From: Angomonas ambiguus
Lineage: Eukaryota > Euglenozoa > Kinetoplastea > Trypanosomatida > Trypanosomatidae
Assembly: GCA_019695575.1 (NCBI GenBank)
Contig: JADNSB010000083.1
Location: 1 to 64,000, forward strand
DNA length: 64,000 bases
Direction: 5' to 3'
Under the pieces are notes generated by a model. It saw nothing but the letters and a program-made list of their open reading frames with translations, did not search any database and was not told where the DNA came from. How positions within the stretch are numbered: the stretch's first letter is position 1; every line of letters starts with the position of its first letter. A program made the translations under genes and the position numbers. Shown in pieces: positions 1-9,997 of this stretch.

Positions 1-129
1 CCTACCTTAGCAAAAAAAAAAAAAGCAAAAAATAAGGTGTTTGGGAAGATACTATTTGTGAATCGGAAAACAAAAAGGGAAATACAAAAAAAAGAAAAAC
101 AAAATTGTATCTCTTATGTCTTCCCTTCC

Positions 130-699
130 TTACAAGTACGGCGCCACAGGGCGCTCAGCTGCCCTTTCTTCCGGGGTCTTTATCATACTATTCTTATAGT
201 TAATATACTCTTCTCTCTCCAACAACTTTTGATCCTTCCGGTTCGCCAAATAGTACCGCATCAGATTCTCTTTGTCAAAAATAGGTTTTGGCATGATTTT
301 TGAGTTTTGGCGATACGACGGGGGGAGAAGACCGGATTTCGCTAACACATTCCATGGGCCAACGGAAAGGTGACACCGCTTTACACCGAACCAGTACTTG
401 AAGGCGTCAATGTCCACCGTGGTGAGCATAAACAAGTGTCGGTCCTGCGTGACTGGGGTATCCGGGGACCAGAGAGATTTTTGGGGGTGCGGACAGTGTT
501 TCCCGAGGTACTGCAATAGACGGAGGTCAGAGTTCCGGCGACGGTGGGTGTGCTCGACAAAAATGTCGTAGGATTGAAACTTCCACACAACGTGGTGGCC
601 ACGCATGCGGATGATTGGCGCACCAGGAGCACCCCACAATCGAGGCCGTTTGCGGTCAGCTAACGCGCGGGCATGGGCGACTGAGCTTCTTTGGAACAT
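130..699 (-). CDS. Mitochondrial small-subunit ribosomal protein bS16m (putative)
   Basis: This is a 189-aa protein. Residues 29-70 resemble the S16 core: a short RMRG strand, then YDIFVEHTHRRRNSD in place of the bacterial Y-x-IVV-x-S-x-x-RRDG pattern, then LQYLGKHCP in place of LGxYxP. Residues 96-127 match the second S16 block, with D-x-x-x-FKYWFGV followed by VGPWNVLAKSGLLPP, like the bacterial RIxYWLxxGAxP...LLxxxGLL. N- and C-terminal extensions are usual for kinetoplastid mitoribosomal proteins. The basic, Ser/Ala-rich N-terminus would suit mitochondrial import. A likely spliced-leader acceptor AG lies at 721-722, about 20 nt before the ATG. The role, as part of the mitochondrial small ribosomal subunit, is inferred from family resemblance only. 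Confidence 0.72.
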   Translation of the reverse strand: MFQRSSVAHARALADRKRPRLWGAPGAPIIRMRGHHVVWKFQSYDIFVEHTHRRRNSDLRLLQYLGKHCPHPQKSLWSPDTPVTQDRHLFMLTTVDIDAFKYWFGVKRCHLSVGPWNVLAKSGLLPPSYRQNSKIMPKPIFDKENLMRYYLANRKDQKLLEREEYINYKNSMIKTPEERAAERPVAPYL

Positions 700-1258
700 G
701 AGGTACTACACTACTCTCTACTGTCGAGTACACAGGTTTATATATATAAAAAAAAAAAACATAGAGAGAGGGAAAGGAGAATGGAAGAAAAGAATCGACA
801 CACATGTGAAACCTTTAAAACAACAACAAAGGGAAAAAATAAAATAAAAAAATGATGAAAAGAGGTTGAATTGCCAATTATTAAATCTCTTCTACAGGTT
901 GGTACCCCAAACATAGTTCGTTTTCATTTATTTATTTATTTTGTGGTTATTGTTTTGCGGATGAAGGTACCTTGAAATAATGACAAAAATAATTAAAGAA
1001 ACTAAAATCAGAAAAAAGAAATAAAAAAATAAAATACGGAACCCTACACTGAAGATATAAACACACAGCACAGACGCGTTCAAATTATTATATTTTTACT
1101 TCATCCCGAAAAAAATGTCATGATCACGAGATGAAATGGAATATACTTTCTTTTTTTGTTTTTGTTTTTACATGAGTTGATCCGCGCTGTTGCCAGTGTG
1201 TAAATCAGGAGAGTATCCAGTGGATAGTGTCCAGCTTGTTATCTGTTCACCCCACCAA
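700..1258. other. Intergenic spacer, no gene seen
   Basis: AT-rich spacer holding the putative trans-splice signals of the bS16m gene. A purine-rich stretch on the plus strand around 755-850 reads as pyrimidine tract on the minus strand, and the AG is at 721-722. It also holds the 3' UTR of the FUN14/EF-hand gene. No conserved open frame or RNA gene was recognised. Confidence 0.6.
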
Positions 1259-2008
1259 TTAGATAATACGCACACCCCGAGCGAACCCCAGGAACAGGGA
1301 GGCGTAGCCGGCCGCACCGGGGGCAATACCACCAGGACCGAGTTTAGTGGCAATGTACTTCATGCGGTTCTCTACTAGTTGATTGAGGTCCTCGCGGTTC
1401 AGTTCTCCATCGCCGTTCACGTCCGCCAGCTCCTTTATTTTCTGTCGGAATGCGTTTTCCAGCACAGATTGGTTGACAAAGTTCATCTGCGCGGCGTACT
1501 GAACGGCGGTATAACCAGCGAAGCCGATACCGGCAATCCAGTACTTGCCCTTGTAAAAGTTACGGCAGAGTGCGCCACAGGTTAGACCCACCAGAAGACC
1601 GAAGCAGATCTGACCAGCAAAAGGTAAATACTTATCCATCACGTCTTTATTGTCATCGATGGCGGTCTTTAAGTTCTGGTCGTACATGATTTGAAAGTCC
1701 TTAGGGGTTAGTTTGCCATCGCCGTCCATGTCAAAGGCATTAATGATTGTCTTCCTAGCACTCTTGTAGGCCTCACTCTGCATAAACTGCTGATACGCCT
1801 CACTCTGGTTCTTGGCAAACCAGTCGTCCACAAACACTTTCTTCAAGTAGAAGGGCAATTTGAACAGTTTGGCAACCCCGTCACCTTCGCCTTCGGTGGG
1901 CTTCTCCCCCAGGTTCACCACCACATCAAGGGCGGTCTTCAAGTCACTAGTGTTGAGACGTCCATCGTTTTCCTTCTCCTCCTTCTTTCCACCACCGAAT
2001 AGCCCCAT
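1259..2008 (-). CDS. FUN14-like membrane protein with two EF-hands
   Basis: This 249-aa protein has two canonical EF-hand loops: D93-M-D-G-D-G-K-L-T-P-K-D104 and D196-V-N-G-D-G-E-L-N-R-E-D207. Between them, residues 127-180 form a Gly-rich hydrophobic hairpin (GLLVGLTCGALC, then GIGFAGYTAVQYA). Its spacing recalls the FUN14 domain of FUNDC1-type outer mitochondrial membrane proteins. The C-terminus (about 225-249) is again Gly/Ala-rich and hydrophobic. The N-terminal MGLFGGGKKEEKE starts with Gly2, a possible N-myristoylation position, although residue 6 is Gly rather than Ser/Thr. The EF-hands are certain. The FUN14 assignment is moderate, and a calcium-responsive role at a mitochondrial or other membrane is inference. 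The splice acceptor is probably at 2067-2068, after a long pyrimidine tract. Confidence 0.62.
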   Translation of the reverse strand: MGLFGGGKKEEKENDGRLNTSDLKTALDVVVNLGEKPTEGEGDGVAKLFKLPFYLKKVFVDDWFAKNQSEAYQQFMQSEAYKSARKTIINAFDMDGDGKLTPKDFQIMYDQNLKTAIDDNKDVMDKYLPFAGQICFGLLVGLTCGALCRNFYKGKYWIAGIGFAGYTAVQYAAQMNFVNQSVLENAFRQKIKELADVNGDGELNREDLNQLVENRMKYIATKLGPGGIAPGAAGYASLFLGFARGVRII

Positions 2009-2567
2009 TGTAGAAATGAAAAAGTAAAAGTGAAAAGGGTGTTTAAGATATTATTGTAGAGAGAATCTGTGAAAGAGGGGGAAAAGGAGAGAATAAAGAA
2101 GGAGTAAGGAAAAAAAAAAGTAAAAGGGAAAAAAATCTCTCTGTTGTCAAACATGTTCCTAATAGTGTTTGTTTGCGTTGTTATTGTGGTTGTTGTTGAT
2201 TTTTTTTTTTTGTTTGTTTGTTTGTTTGTTTTAATGGTCGGCTCGTTGCTTTCTTTGGCAAAGAAATCTCCACAACTATTTACACGGTGCATATATATAT
2301 ATAATAAAGTGCACAGGGCTTCCACACAAAACATTTACTACACAAAACAAATTGTGTTAAATAATGTGTGAAATAACATTATAGAGGAAAAAAAAAGAAA
2401 AGGTTAAGCCCAAAACAAAATGGAAAATCTGAAAAAATAATAGTAGTAATTAAAAAAACACGGTGTGTCATCAGAACAAAAAAAAAAAAAACAGAACATA
2501 AAATAAAATACTTACACGTACATATACATATATACATAAACGTAAACATACTGCGTGTGAAATGACT
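2009..2567. other. Intergenic spacer with pyrimidine tract and trans-splice acceptor
   Basis: Read on the minus strand, a strong pyrimidine tract (about 2069-2140) ends in ctttcacag, with AG at 2068-2067. This is about 58 nt upstream of the FUN14-like ATG. The rest is low-complexity AT sequence with a (TTTG)n run near 2216-2233. An open frame through 1939-2334 is poly-pyrimidine translation and is not a gene. Confidence 0.6.
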
Positions 2568-4823
2568 CTACACGCTGCTTCGCGGCTCTAAAATTGCTCC
2601 AATCATATAATGATCGCTAGGGACATCTTTATTAGGAATCTTTTGATTTTTCCCCAGACGCATCACTCTTTTGCACTCGAAGCCATCGGCTTCAAAGAGG
2701 ATGTGGTCTAGAACCTTTCCCTCCATATTCGTAGAAGGGTTTACGGCACTCACTAAGGTGGGGTGTCGTTTGCAGTACCCCTCATAAGCGTCAGAGAACT
2801 TTAGATCGTGGGTAAGCGAGAGAGGAGCCCTTGCATTGATGGGAGACAGCGCCAACCTTACGGACCCCCGGCCGCTCGACGGGCTCCCCTCTGGCGGGGT
2901 CGGCCTCGGATTACTCTCTTTGCCGTCTGATTTACCTTTGGGGGACGTGAGAGAGGCGGCGGAGAGAATGTTGACAATCTCGCTACTCTGGTCTCCACCC
3001 GTCTGGGAGGGTTCCGTGCTACTGGGATTGGAGCCCTTCTTGGTCGAAATTGGAGTCTCAGGGTCGTACTCGGTGGAAGGGGCGATGAGATTACCGCTGC
3101 GCCTCACCAAGGAGGCCGTCTCGCCCAGGGCACTCCCACTCGACGACCCCAGGCGTTTTCGTCCGGGGGCGTAGGGAGCGGTGGGGATGGCGTTGGTGGT
3201 GTCTAGCTCGGGTTCAGGGCCGGGGGAGCCCCGCTTGAAAGGGGAGCGGGTCTTGTCCACCGAGGGTGGCGACGGGAATGGGTTGGTGGTTCGTCGCTCA
3301 GGGGGTCCGACAGGGGAGAGGTTATCCTCTATTCTCCAGCTCTTGAACACCGGCGCCTCCGTGGGGATCACCCCGGTCTTTAGGTAGGAAAAGGTAGGAT
3401 TATCTTTTTCCACGTTAAAGTCACCGCCTAGAATACACGAGACGGAGTATTGAGTACTAAAGTCTACGCTACCGGTGCGCGAGGGGATCGCTCCCTTCGG
3501 AGAAGCTAACGTCTCTCCAGTGGGGGAGAGCGGAGAGGGTCCATTCTGGTATTTGGCCTTTAGCTGTTCCACAACACTAAGCAGACGGTTGCTCTGCCAT
3601 AGTTGTGCCTCGACACGCTGCCAGATCAGGTGTACCGCGCCGATAATATACGCACGACCGGGGACTAGGTGATCCCGAAGTACCACCACCAAGGCCACGT
3701 TGTGAGAGTCCGCTTGAAGTTTCTTCCGCTCGTAGGGAGACAGGGACGCATCGGTCTGCGCGATCGCGTTGAAGCGGATTGCCACCCTTTCCAACAATGT
3801 AAACCGATTTTTATTGTAGAAAATGGCGCTCCCATCCATTTCCACCCTTCTTGGTTCTTCGACTTTGGTGGTCGTCGCATTAGGGAGAGCGTTTTTGGAT
3901 TCTGCCTTCTTCACCGACGGGGTAACAGCGGTGCTGCTACACCGCGGGGCCGGAAGAACAGGGGTGGTACGGATCTCGCTGGCACTCTCCCCGCGACCGG
4001 AGGCGAGGTGGGGTTGAATGCTATCCAAGACCCGAGGCACCCCCAAAGGCAGGCACCGCGGCTCTCCTTTTCTATCGGTAATGACAACGTGTTCGCCATA
4101 AAAATTCATCTGCGTTCTTAGGAACTCGCCTAGAGTTTTTTCAAAAACCTCCGTGCTGATCTCGGAGAGAATCAGAATATCCGCTTCCGAATTTTTGATC
4201 TCCTCTTTAATCAGCTTGATTCGATACTCCTCCCCCAGTATCAGGGGATGGCAGTCGGGATAGCGGTCCGTCGTCACGAGACGCGCTGCTAGGATATTGT
4301 AGCTCACTATTTTCAACCCGGTCTTGGAGGAATAAGGTTCCTTTGGTGACTCGGCTAATTCTAATAAATCGGCTGTAGCAGGGGAGGCCTCCTCCTTCTC
4401 CTCTTCCTCCTTCGGTGTTGGTGCCGTAATGTTACTAGACCAGCCTCTAAACTCCACTCGAGGGGGCTCCTCAGGAGCTAACGCGCCATCACGAGTATTG
4501 TCTACGATAACATCCATACAAAGACCTGATACACTCATGCCTCTGTCTTTATTCCGTCGTTCTAGTAAAGTGGGTCGCCGTGCCCCCATCGCGGGAGGGG
4601 CACCGAAATAGCTCCCACTAGACGGTCCCTGCCCCAACGAACCTAAACTAAGCAGTGGAGGGGACTGTTTCGGTTCATCGGTGAGGTTCAGTCGAAGTGG
4701 AACTTCTGTGGGGGTGACGGCGTCTGCAAAAGGAGGAGAAATGGTTCCATTGGAGACGGGACTGGTCCCTTCTGTTTTCCGAACCCCTTTCTTTGCACTA
4801 GGGGTAGAAGGCGCGTCAGACAT
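2568..4823 (-). CDS. CCR4/Angel-type endonuclease/exonuclease/phosphatase-family protein
   Basis: This 751-aa protein starts at the first ATG (4823); an upstream in-frame GTG at 4850 is not used. EEP-superfamily motifs appear in order: SYNIL (N177), ILSEIS (E221, the metal-binding Glu), AVHLIW (H398), GGDFNV (467-470), KVLDHILFE, and a terminal SDHYMIGA (D737/H738). The arrangement matches CCR4/nocturnin/Angel-type nucleases that remove poly(A), so a cytoplasmic mRNA deadenylase role is the best guess. An N-terminal region of about 170 residues and an insertion of about 215 residues between GDFN and the final DH are Ser/Pro-rich and look disordered. They make the protein far longer than the catalytic fold. 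A different phosphodiesterase substrate is possible. Confidence 0.8.
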   Translation of the reverse strand: MSDAPSTPSAKKGVRKTEGTSPVSNGTISPPFADAVTPTEVPLRLNLTDEPKQSPPLLSLGSLGQGPSSGSYFGAPPAMGARRPTLLERRNKDRGMSVSGLCMDVIVDNTRDGALAPEEPPRVEFRGWSSNITAPTPKEEEEKEEASPATADLLELAESPKEPYSSKTGLKIVSYNILAARLVTTDRYPDCHPLILGEEYRIKLIKEEIKNSEADILILSEISTEVFEKTLGEFLRTQMNFYGEHVVITDRKGEPRCLPLGVPRVLDSIQPHLASGRGESASEIRTTPVLPAPRCSSTAVTPSVKKAESKNALPNATTTKVEEPRRVEMDGSAIFYNKNRFTLLERVAIRFNAIAQTDASLSPYERKKLQADSHNVALVVVLRDHLVPGRAYIIGAVHLIWQRVEAQLWQSNRLLSVVEQLKAKYQNGPSPLSPTGETLASPKGAIPSRTGSVDFSTQYSVSCILGGDFNVEKDNPTFSYLKTGVIPTEAPVFKSWRIEDNLSPVGPPERRTTNPFPSPPSVDKTRSPFKRGSPGPEPELDTTNAIPTAPYAPGRKRLGSSSGSALGETASLVRRSGNLIAPSTEYDPETPISTKKGSNPSSTEPSQTGGDQSSEIVNILSAASLTSPKGKSDGKESNPRPTPPEGSPSSGRGSVRLALSPINARAPLSLTHDLKFSDAYEGYCKRHPTLVSAVNPSTNMEGKVLDHILFEADGFECKRVMRLGKNQKIPNKDVPSDHYMIGAILEPRSSV

Positions 4824-5233
4824 GGGATCGAAGTCGCGTCCGCGCTTCACTTTGAGCTAAATTTATTTTATTTTACTTTTATTTTTTATTTTTATTTCTG
4901 ATTTATAATTACTATTGTGTTTGTGGGATATGTTACAGAAGGGAAACAGGAAAAAAAAAACTTTTCAATCTCGAAGAGAAGAGTAGAGGGAAAATGAGAT
5001 TTATTCTCTGTAAGGTCGCTTAAGATAAGAATTTGGTGGTCCATTTAACAGAGGGGGGTGATTATATATATATATATAGTGAAAAAAAAAAAATTACAGA
5101 CAATATATATATATATACATATACAATACAAAAAAAAAGTACAGAGGGCACGAAGACATAGAGAGAGAGTACAAAAAGTCGTGTAGTAATTGAACTCAAG
5201 ACCGGAGCGATAGTCACCGTCTAGTGATCACCT
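4824..5233. other. Intergenic spacer with AT microsatellites
   Basis: The probable acceptor AG for the nuclease gene is at 4858-4857. Two (TA)n tracts lie near 5063-5078 and 5104-5117. No gene was recognised. Confidence 0.55.
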
Positions 5234-6061
5234 TTAGTCATTAAAGTTATTTTGATAACTTCGCTTGTGTTCGTTCTCCCGTTGAACTAACACTTTTTTA
5301 AGACGCTCCACTTCCTCTTCTAACTTTTGCAGCTCCCGGCGCTGGCGGTTTAGATTACCTTGACCCTCTTCCTGCATATCCGACCTTCGCTGTTTCCACT
5401 CCTCCTCTTCCAACCTAAGCTCCCTGATCACACGCTCCTGGTCCTTCATTCGGTTGACGAGATCGTCTAGTTCCTTTTTCGAAACCCCAACTTTTAGCTT
5501 TTCTTGAAGAGACGCTAACTGTTCGTGGGCACGTATATCCTCGTCGGAGAGGGCCCTAAGCTCCGCCTCCAGCTGTTTTATTTGCTCTCTCGCCTCCGCT
5601 TTCATTTCATTTTCCTGTCGCTTCACCTTCTTGACACGCTCTTCGGAAAGGTTGATCTCCTTCAGACCCTTGTCTCTCCGTTTCTTTAGCGTTTGAAGGG
5701 TAGCCAATTCCGTTTCGTATTTCTCAGCTTCAATGCGAATGGCTCGCACCTCGTTCCTCTTGCTCACCACACGTGGGTCACTAGCGTACTGCTTCTCCAG
5801 ATCGGCGACACTTTTCAAATCTTTACGAAGTTTATTGTTTCGTGTATTCAGTTCGTGGATCTCTGCTACCATTTCATCCACGGTGGAGGTGGGTGCATTA
5901 TCCTCCGCGTCTCCCTTGCTAAGCAACTCTTCGTATTCCCTCTGTCGTTCCTCTAGAAGGGCCTCCAGCCGTTTAGCGTCGATTTCTAGTTGGTCGGTAC
6001 TTTTCTGGGGTTCCGTGCTTTCACTGCGGCTCTGAACTGTATTATTTCTGGATCTCAGCAT
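5234..6061 (-). CDS. Coiled-coil protein of unknown function
   Basis: This 275-aa protein is almost wholly charged heptad-like helix from about residue 25 to the end, rich in Glu, Lys, Arg, Leu and Gln. Examples are QLEIDAKRLEALLEERQRE and EEEVERLKKVLVQREN. A short acidic/Thr linker sits near residues 50-60. No catalytic motif is visible. Many kinetoplastid cytoskeletal and flagellar proteins look like this, but I cannot name a family. An in-frame ATG at 6187 would add a translated (AT)n tract (Ile-Tyr repeat) and is rejected. The acceptor AG at 6127-6126 lies between that ATG and the real start. Confidence 0.7.
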   Translation of the reverse strand: MLRSRNNTVQSRSESTEPQKSTDQLEIDAKRLEALLEERQREYEELLSKGDAEDNAPTSTVDEMVAEIHELNTRNNKLRKDLKSVADLEKQYASDPRVVSKRNEVRAIRIEAEKYETELATLQTLKKRRDKGLKEINLSEERVKKVKRQENEMKAEAREQIKQLEAELRALSDEDIRAHEQLASLQEKLKVGVSKKELDDLVNRMKDQERVIRELRLEEEEWKQRRSDMQEEGQGNLNRQRRELQKLEEEVERLKKVLVQRENEHKRSYQNNFND

Positions 6062-6066
6062 TGAGG

Positions 6067-6068
<2 letters not shown>

Positions 6069-6108
<40 letters not shown>
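6069..6108. repeat. (AT)20 microsatellite in the probable 5' UTR
   Basis: There are forty uninterrupted bases of alternating A and T. The tract ends 7 nt before the start codon of the coiled-coil gene and lies downstream of its probable splice acceptor (6127-6126). It should therefore be part of the mature 5' UTR. Confidence 0.9.
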
Positions 6109-6110
<2 letters not shown>

Positions 6111-6666
6111 GGAAAGGTAAAAAAACTAAAGGGGAGAGAGAAATAGGAGAATGAATGATAAAAGTAAATAAAAGTCACAGAGAACAAGGAGAATTAAACA
6201 TAAAAATAAAAAAACTAAGAGAAATGAAAACAAACCAAATTTTTTTTTCTCGTTTGGGTGCGTCGCGAGAGACGGAACTGTTTACTGTAATCGTGTTGAA
6301 GTACACAATGACGAATAAACAACACTCAAGAGGAAAGTAATATAAAAAGAAAACTCGAGATAAACTCTCTTACTCTATGATTTGATAGGTGATTCAAACA
6401 AACTAAAGAAGATGAGAATCACGAAAAAATTCTGTGGAAACTCTCCATCAGTAATATTGTCTATAAAAGTATTTAGAGGTAATGGGTTTTAACTCTCAAT
6501 ACAAATAATTAATGTGAAATCCTCTAAACCTGTCACATCTGAAACGAAGTTTATATGGTATTTTCAGTGCTAAAATATAAAATCATAAATAATAATAAAA
6601 AAAGTTGAAGAGGGGGAAGAAAAATAAATGCGATTTTTCTCTCCTCCTAATTGAGATCCTAGATAT
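6109..6666. other. Intergenic spacer, no gene seen
   Basis: AT-rich sequence between the coiled-coil gene and the ribonucleotide reductase gene. It has a pyrimidine tract (minus sense) just beyond 6127 and otherwise no recognised feature. Confidence 0.5.
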
Positions 6667-9069
6667 TTAGGAACCACAGTTTAGGCATTCCTCCGGCTGT
6701 GGGGTGCTCTGGGATGGCGTGGTATTCGACTGAAGAGAGCTCTGCACTTTAGAGTCGTTCACTTCCTTCATTCGCTTTGCATCGACGGTAAACTTGATCG
6801 CATCCGCTGCCGCGTTGGTACGCAGATAGTACATTCCCGTCTTGAGGCCCGACTGCCAGCAGTGGAAATGCATAGAGGTGATCTGACCGGAGCTCGGCGA
6901 CTTGAGGAAGAGATTCATCGACTGGGACTGGTCAATATACTTGGCTCGAGCAGCCGCCATATCAATCAGCTTACGTTGTTGAATCTCCCACACGGTGCGA
7001 TACAGCTCCTTTAGGTCGTCCGGGATACCCTCCACTGACTGTACAGAGCCGTTGAAGATGATGATTTCGTTTCGGATCTTTTCATTCCACAGACCACGGG
7101 CAATGAGATCCTTCACGAGGTACTTGTTCACCACAGGAAACTCACCGCTGAGGGTGCGGCGTACGTACAGATTGGTGGTGAAGGGTTCAAAGCACTCGTT
7201 GTTGCCAAGAATTTGACTGGTGGAGGCGGTAGGCATAGGGGCCACCAGGAGGGAGTTACGCATACCCGTCGACTTGACCCGCTCCTTCAGGGCGTCCCAG
7301 TTCCACCGACCACTCACTGGCTGCTTGTCCCACAGGTCGAACTGCAGGAGACCTTGAGAGGCAGGACTGCCGGGAAAGGTCTCGTACGTTCCCTCCACCG
7401 CCGCCAAATCAACGGAGGACTCGACCGCGGCGTAGTAGATAGTTTCAAAGATGTCCTCATTCAGTTTTTGCGCCTCCTCCGAGGTAAAAGGGAGTCGAAG
7501 GAGAATAAAAGCATCCGCTAGGCCTTGCACTCCCAACCCTACAGGGCGGTTCTTCATGTTGCTCCGGTACGCCGTCTCAACTGGGTAATGATTGCGGTCA
7601 ATTACACGGTTAAGATTGAACGTGACGTCTTTGGTGACTTCGTAGAGCTTTTGGTGGTCAAAGACACCCTTCTCCGTGTCCACAAAGCGAGGCAGCGCGA
7701 TGGAGGCCAGGTTACACACGGCAGTTTCGTCTTTGCTGGTGTATTCTACAATCTCAGTGCACAGGTTGGAGCATTTGATGGTACCCAAGTTCTTCTGGTT
7801 CGACTTTTTATTGCAGGCGTCCTTATACATCATGAAAGGGACACCCGTCTCCACTTGAGACTCCAAAATGGCAAACCACAACTCTTGTGCTGGAATGGTG
7901 CGGATACCCAGGCCTTGTTTCTCGTACTCTTCGTACTTTCTTTCAAACTCCTCTCCGTAGCAGTCGCTGAGACCAGTGCAGATGTGAGGGTCCATCAAGG
8001 TCCACTTTCCTTCGCTCTTGACCCGCTTCATGAAAAGGTCGGGAATCCAGAGCGCATAAAAGAGATCGCGGGCTCGCATGTCATCCTTACCAGTATTGCG
8101 CTTCAGGAGGAGGAACTCAAACACGTCCGCGTGCCACGGCTCAAGGTAGACAGCGAAGGCACCTTTTCGCTTACCGCCTCCCTGGTCCACATAGCGGGCC
8201 GTGTTATTCCACACACGAAGCATCGGCACCAAACCGTTGGACGTCCCGTTCGTGCCGGCGATGTAACTACCGGAGGAACGAATGTTATGAACGTGGAAAC
8301 CGATACCACCCGCCGACTTGCTGATGATGGCGCACTCCTTCAAGGTATCGTAAATGCCCTCAATACTGTCCTCTTTCATCGCCACCAAGAAGCAAGAACT
8401 CATTTGTGGGCTTGGAGTACCAGCGTTGAAAAGGGTAGGGGTGGCGTGGGTGAAGTAGCCTAGCGATAAAAGCTCATAAGTGCGGCAAACACGCTCTATG
8501 TCATGTCCATGAATACCAATCGCCACACGGAGCAACATGTGCTGAGGTCGTTCCACAATTTCCATATTTCCACGGCTCAGCTCCACACGAAGCAGGTAAG
8601 ACCGCTCCAGTGTCTTGAATCCAAAGTACTCGTAGGTGAAATCTCGCTCGTACTGGATAGTTTTCTGCAGCAACTCTTCATTTTTCTCCACCACCTCCCA
8701 AACTTCGTCAGAGATCAGAGGCGCCACACGTCCACTACCCGTAACGTGCTTGTGAAGGCGGGAGAAAGTCTTGAGCACGCTTTCGTCCGTCACCTTGTGT
8801 AGGGCAGAAACACAAAGCCGACCCCCGAGGAGACCGTAGTCAGGGTGTTTGGTCATAGCGTAGGCTGCAGTTTGCGCTATAAGCTCGTCCAGCTTAAGAG
8901 CAGTGACTTGGTCCGTCACGCCACGCGCAACACTGTCCGTCAAACCTTTCAAATCCATATTTTCAATATCCAAACCGTAACTCAAACGTTCAAAGCGCCT
9001 CTGCACTTTGGCGGCGTCAAAGGGTTGAATCTCACCATTACGCTTCACAACAGTCACACTATCGGTCAT
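6667..9069 (-). CDS. RNR1: Ribonucleoside-diphosphate reductase large subunit (class Ia R1)
   Basis: This 800-aa protein reduces ribonucleoside diphosphates to deoxyribonucleotides together with the small subunit R2, supplying dNTPs for DNA synthesis in the cytosol. The N-terminus ([19 protein letters not shown], residues 8-26) is an ATP-cone. The catalytic barrel has [12 protein letters not shown] with the first redox cysteine. It is followed by [18 protein letters not shown], and NLCTEI gives the N435/C437/E439 radical triad. The barrel also has [11 protein letters not shown] and the substrate-binding [14 protein letters not shown]. The C-terminal tail ends in ECLNCGS, whose C795/C798 pair re-reduces the active site. 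Length and motif order are typical of eukaryotic R1, so the enzyme looks intact. Confidence 0.98.
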   Translation of the reverse strand: MTDSVTVVKRNGEIQPFDAAKVQRRFERLSYGLDIENMDLKGLTDSVARGVTDQVTALKLDELIAQTAAYAMTKHPDYGLLGGRLCVSALHKVTDESVLKTFSRLHKHVTGSGRVAPLISDEVWEVVEKNEELLQKTIQYERDFTYEYFGFKTLERSYLLRVELSRGNMEIVERPQHMLLRVAIGIHGHDIERVCRTYELLSLGYFTHATPTLFNAGTPSPQMSSCFLVAMKEDSIEGIYDTLKECAIISKSAGGIGFHVHNIRSSGSYIAGTNGTSNGLVPMLRVWNNTARYVDQGGGKRKGAFAVYLEPWHADVFEFLLLKRNTGKDDMRARDLFYALWIPDLFMKRVKSEGKWTLMDPHICTGLSDCYGEEFERKYEEYEKQGLGIRTIPAQELWFAILESQVETGVPFMMYKDACNKKSNQKNLGTIKCSNLCTEIVEYTSKDETAVCNLASIALPRFVDTEKGVFDHQKLYEVTKDVTFNLNRVIDRNHYPVETAYRSNMKNRPVGLGVQGLADAFILLRLPFTSEEAQKLNEDIFETIYYAAVESSVDLAAVEGTYETFPGSPASQGLLQFDLWDKQPVSGRWNWDALKERVKSTGMRNSLLVAPMPTASTSQILGNNECFEPFTTNLYVRRTLSGEFPVVNKYLVKDLIARGLWNEKIRNEIIIFNGSVQSVEGIPDDLKELYRTVWEIQQRKLIDMAAARAKYIDQSQSMNLFLKSPSSGQITSMHFHCWQSGLKTGMYYLRTNAAADAIKFTVDAKRMKEVNDSKVQSSLQSNTTPSQSTPQPEECLNCGS

Positions 9070-9481
9070 GATGAATTTAATGGAGCTTTGATATTTATAC
9101 CGATGTTATTTGTATAATAAATGTATAGTTCTACTTTGAAGTATAAAAATATTAATATGGATTGTGCTTGAAAGAAAAAAAAAATTCTATAGGATATATG
9201 TTATTTATTTACTTTATAAAAAACAATTATTAAAATTAAATTAAAAAAAGTGGCACTGTTAAAGAAAAGAAAAAAAAAAACTTTAAGAGAAGGGCGACAG
9301 AGAGTTTAGAACGGAAAAAAGAACGTGTTTCGCAGTGAATAGAAAGTTCAACGGAATCCTAGAAAAAAAAAAGGTAAAAAAAAAATTGTAGGCTGTGCGC
9401 ATTGGTGAACTTTCTATAGTAGCCTAGTTAAGTGAGTCCTTTCGTTAAGGTGACGTAACGTGGGGGGATGAAAAAAAGAGG
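9070..9481. other. Intergenic spacer, no gene seen
   Basis: AT-rich DNA with several A-runs that read as T-runs in the minus sense and probably serve as pyrimidine tracts. No open frame or RNA gene was recognised. Confidence 0.5.
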
Positions 9482-9997
9482 CTAGCTGAGCTCCGCCTCA
9501 ACGTCGTACACGAGACAAAAGATGGACAGTGGGGGACCAATGCAACGAAAGTGATACGTCCCGGCGGGTAACATCAACTTTACCTTTTCCAACTGACCAA
9601 ACTCGACAGAAGCAACGCTGATCCATGGTGCGGCGCCGTCGGAGAGGAGTTCTTCTCTAATCTCCAAGAAGCTTCGCTTACTGCCCTCCCGTTTCGAATC
9701 AAAGGCATTTTCTATAGAGGACGAAATGGTGGTGATCTGTACTCTACAATCTACGGAGATGGAAATGTTTATATTAGGCTCTAGTGTGAAATTCAGTCCT
9801 TTTTTGACTATTTTTTGCTTCTCAGAAAACCAAAACAGTTTATTAAGTTCCCTGGGAGGTGGCTTCACTAAAAACACCTTGTTATTTTTTGAATCGAAGG
9901 AGATGTGTTTCCTATGAGAAGAGCTCGCAGCGGAGGACGAGCGTCCTCTTCGGTGACCGGGCTCCTTTCTAACGTATTTACGAAAGTGTTTCCCCAT
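9482..9997 (-). CDS. Hypothetical protein, basic Ser/Arg-rich N-terminus
   Basis: I do not recognise this 171-aa protein. Residues 1-30 are basic and Ser-rich (GKHFRKYVRKEPGHRRGRSS). The rest alternates short hydrophobic and polar stretches, suggesting a small beta-rich domain: FTLEPNINISISVDCRVQI, then KVKLMLPAGTYHFRCIG and IFCLVYDVEAEL at the end. No transmembrane segment or catalytic motif is seen. The pyrimidine tract and AG cluster just upstream (about 10005-10025) and its place in the co-directional array support a real gene. The basic start could be a mitochondrial or nucleolar signal, but that is a guess. Confidence 0.6.
   Translation of the reverse strand: MGKHFRKYVRKEPGHRRGRSSSAASSSHRKHISFDSKNNKVFLVKPPPRELNKLFWFSEKQKIVKKGLNFTLEPNINISISVDCRVQITTISSSIENAFDSKREGSKRSFLEIREELLSDGAAPWISVASVEFGQLEKVKLMLPAGTYHFRCIGPPLSIFCLVYDVEAELS

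Noticed and set aside
1939-2334. 131-codon open frame on the minus strand
   Set aside because: It overlaps the start of the FUN14-like gene in another frame, and most of it is translated pyrimidine tract.
4824-4850. GTG-initiated extension of the nuclease gene
   Set aside because: Nuclear kinetoplastid genes start at ATG. The first ATG after the acceptor is at 4823.
6062-6187. N-terminal extension of the coiled-coil gene from an ATG at 6187
   Set aside because: It would translate a T-rich tract and the (AT)20 microsatellite into a Phe-rich leader and an Ile-Tyr repeat, and the likely splice acceptor is downstream of that ATG.
7525-8463. Long open frame of 312 codons on the plus strand
   Set aside because: It lies wholly antisense to the ribonucleotide reductase gene, whose motifs are unmistakable, and its translation shows no domain. 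It also opposes the local gene direction.
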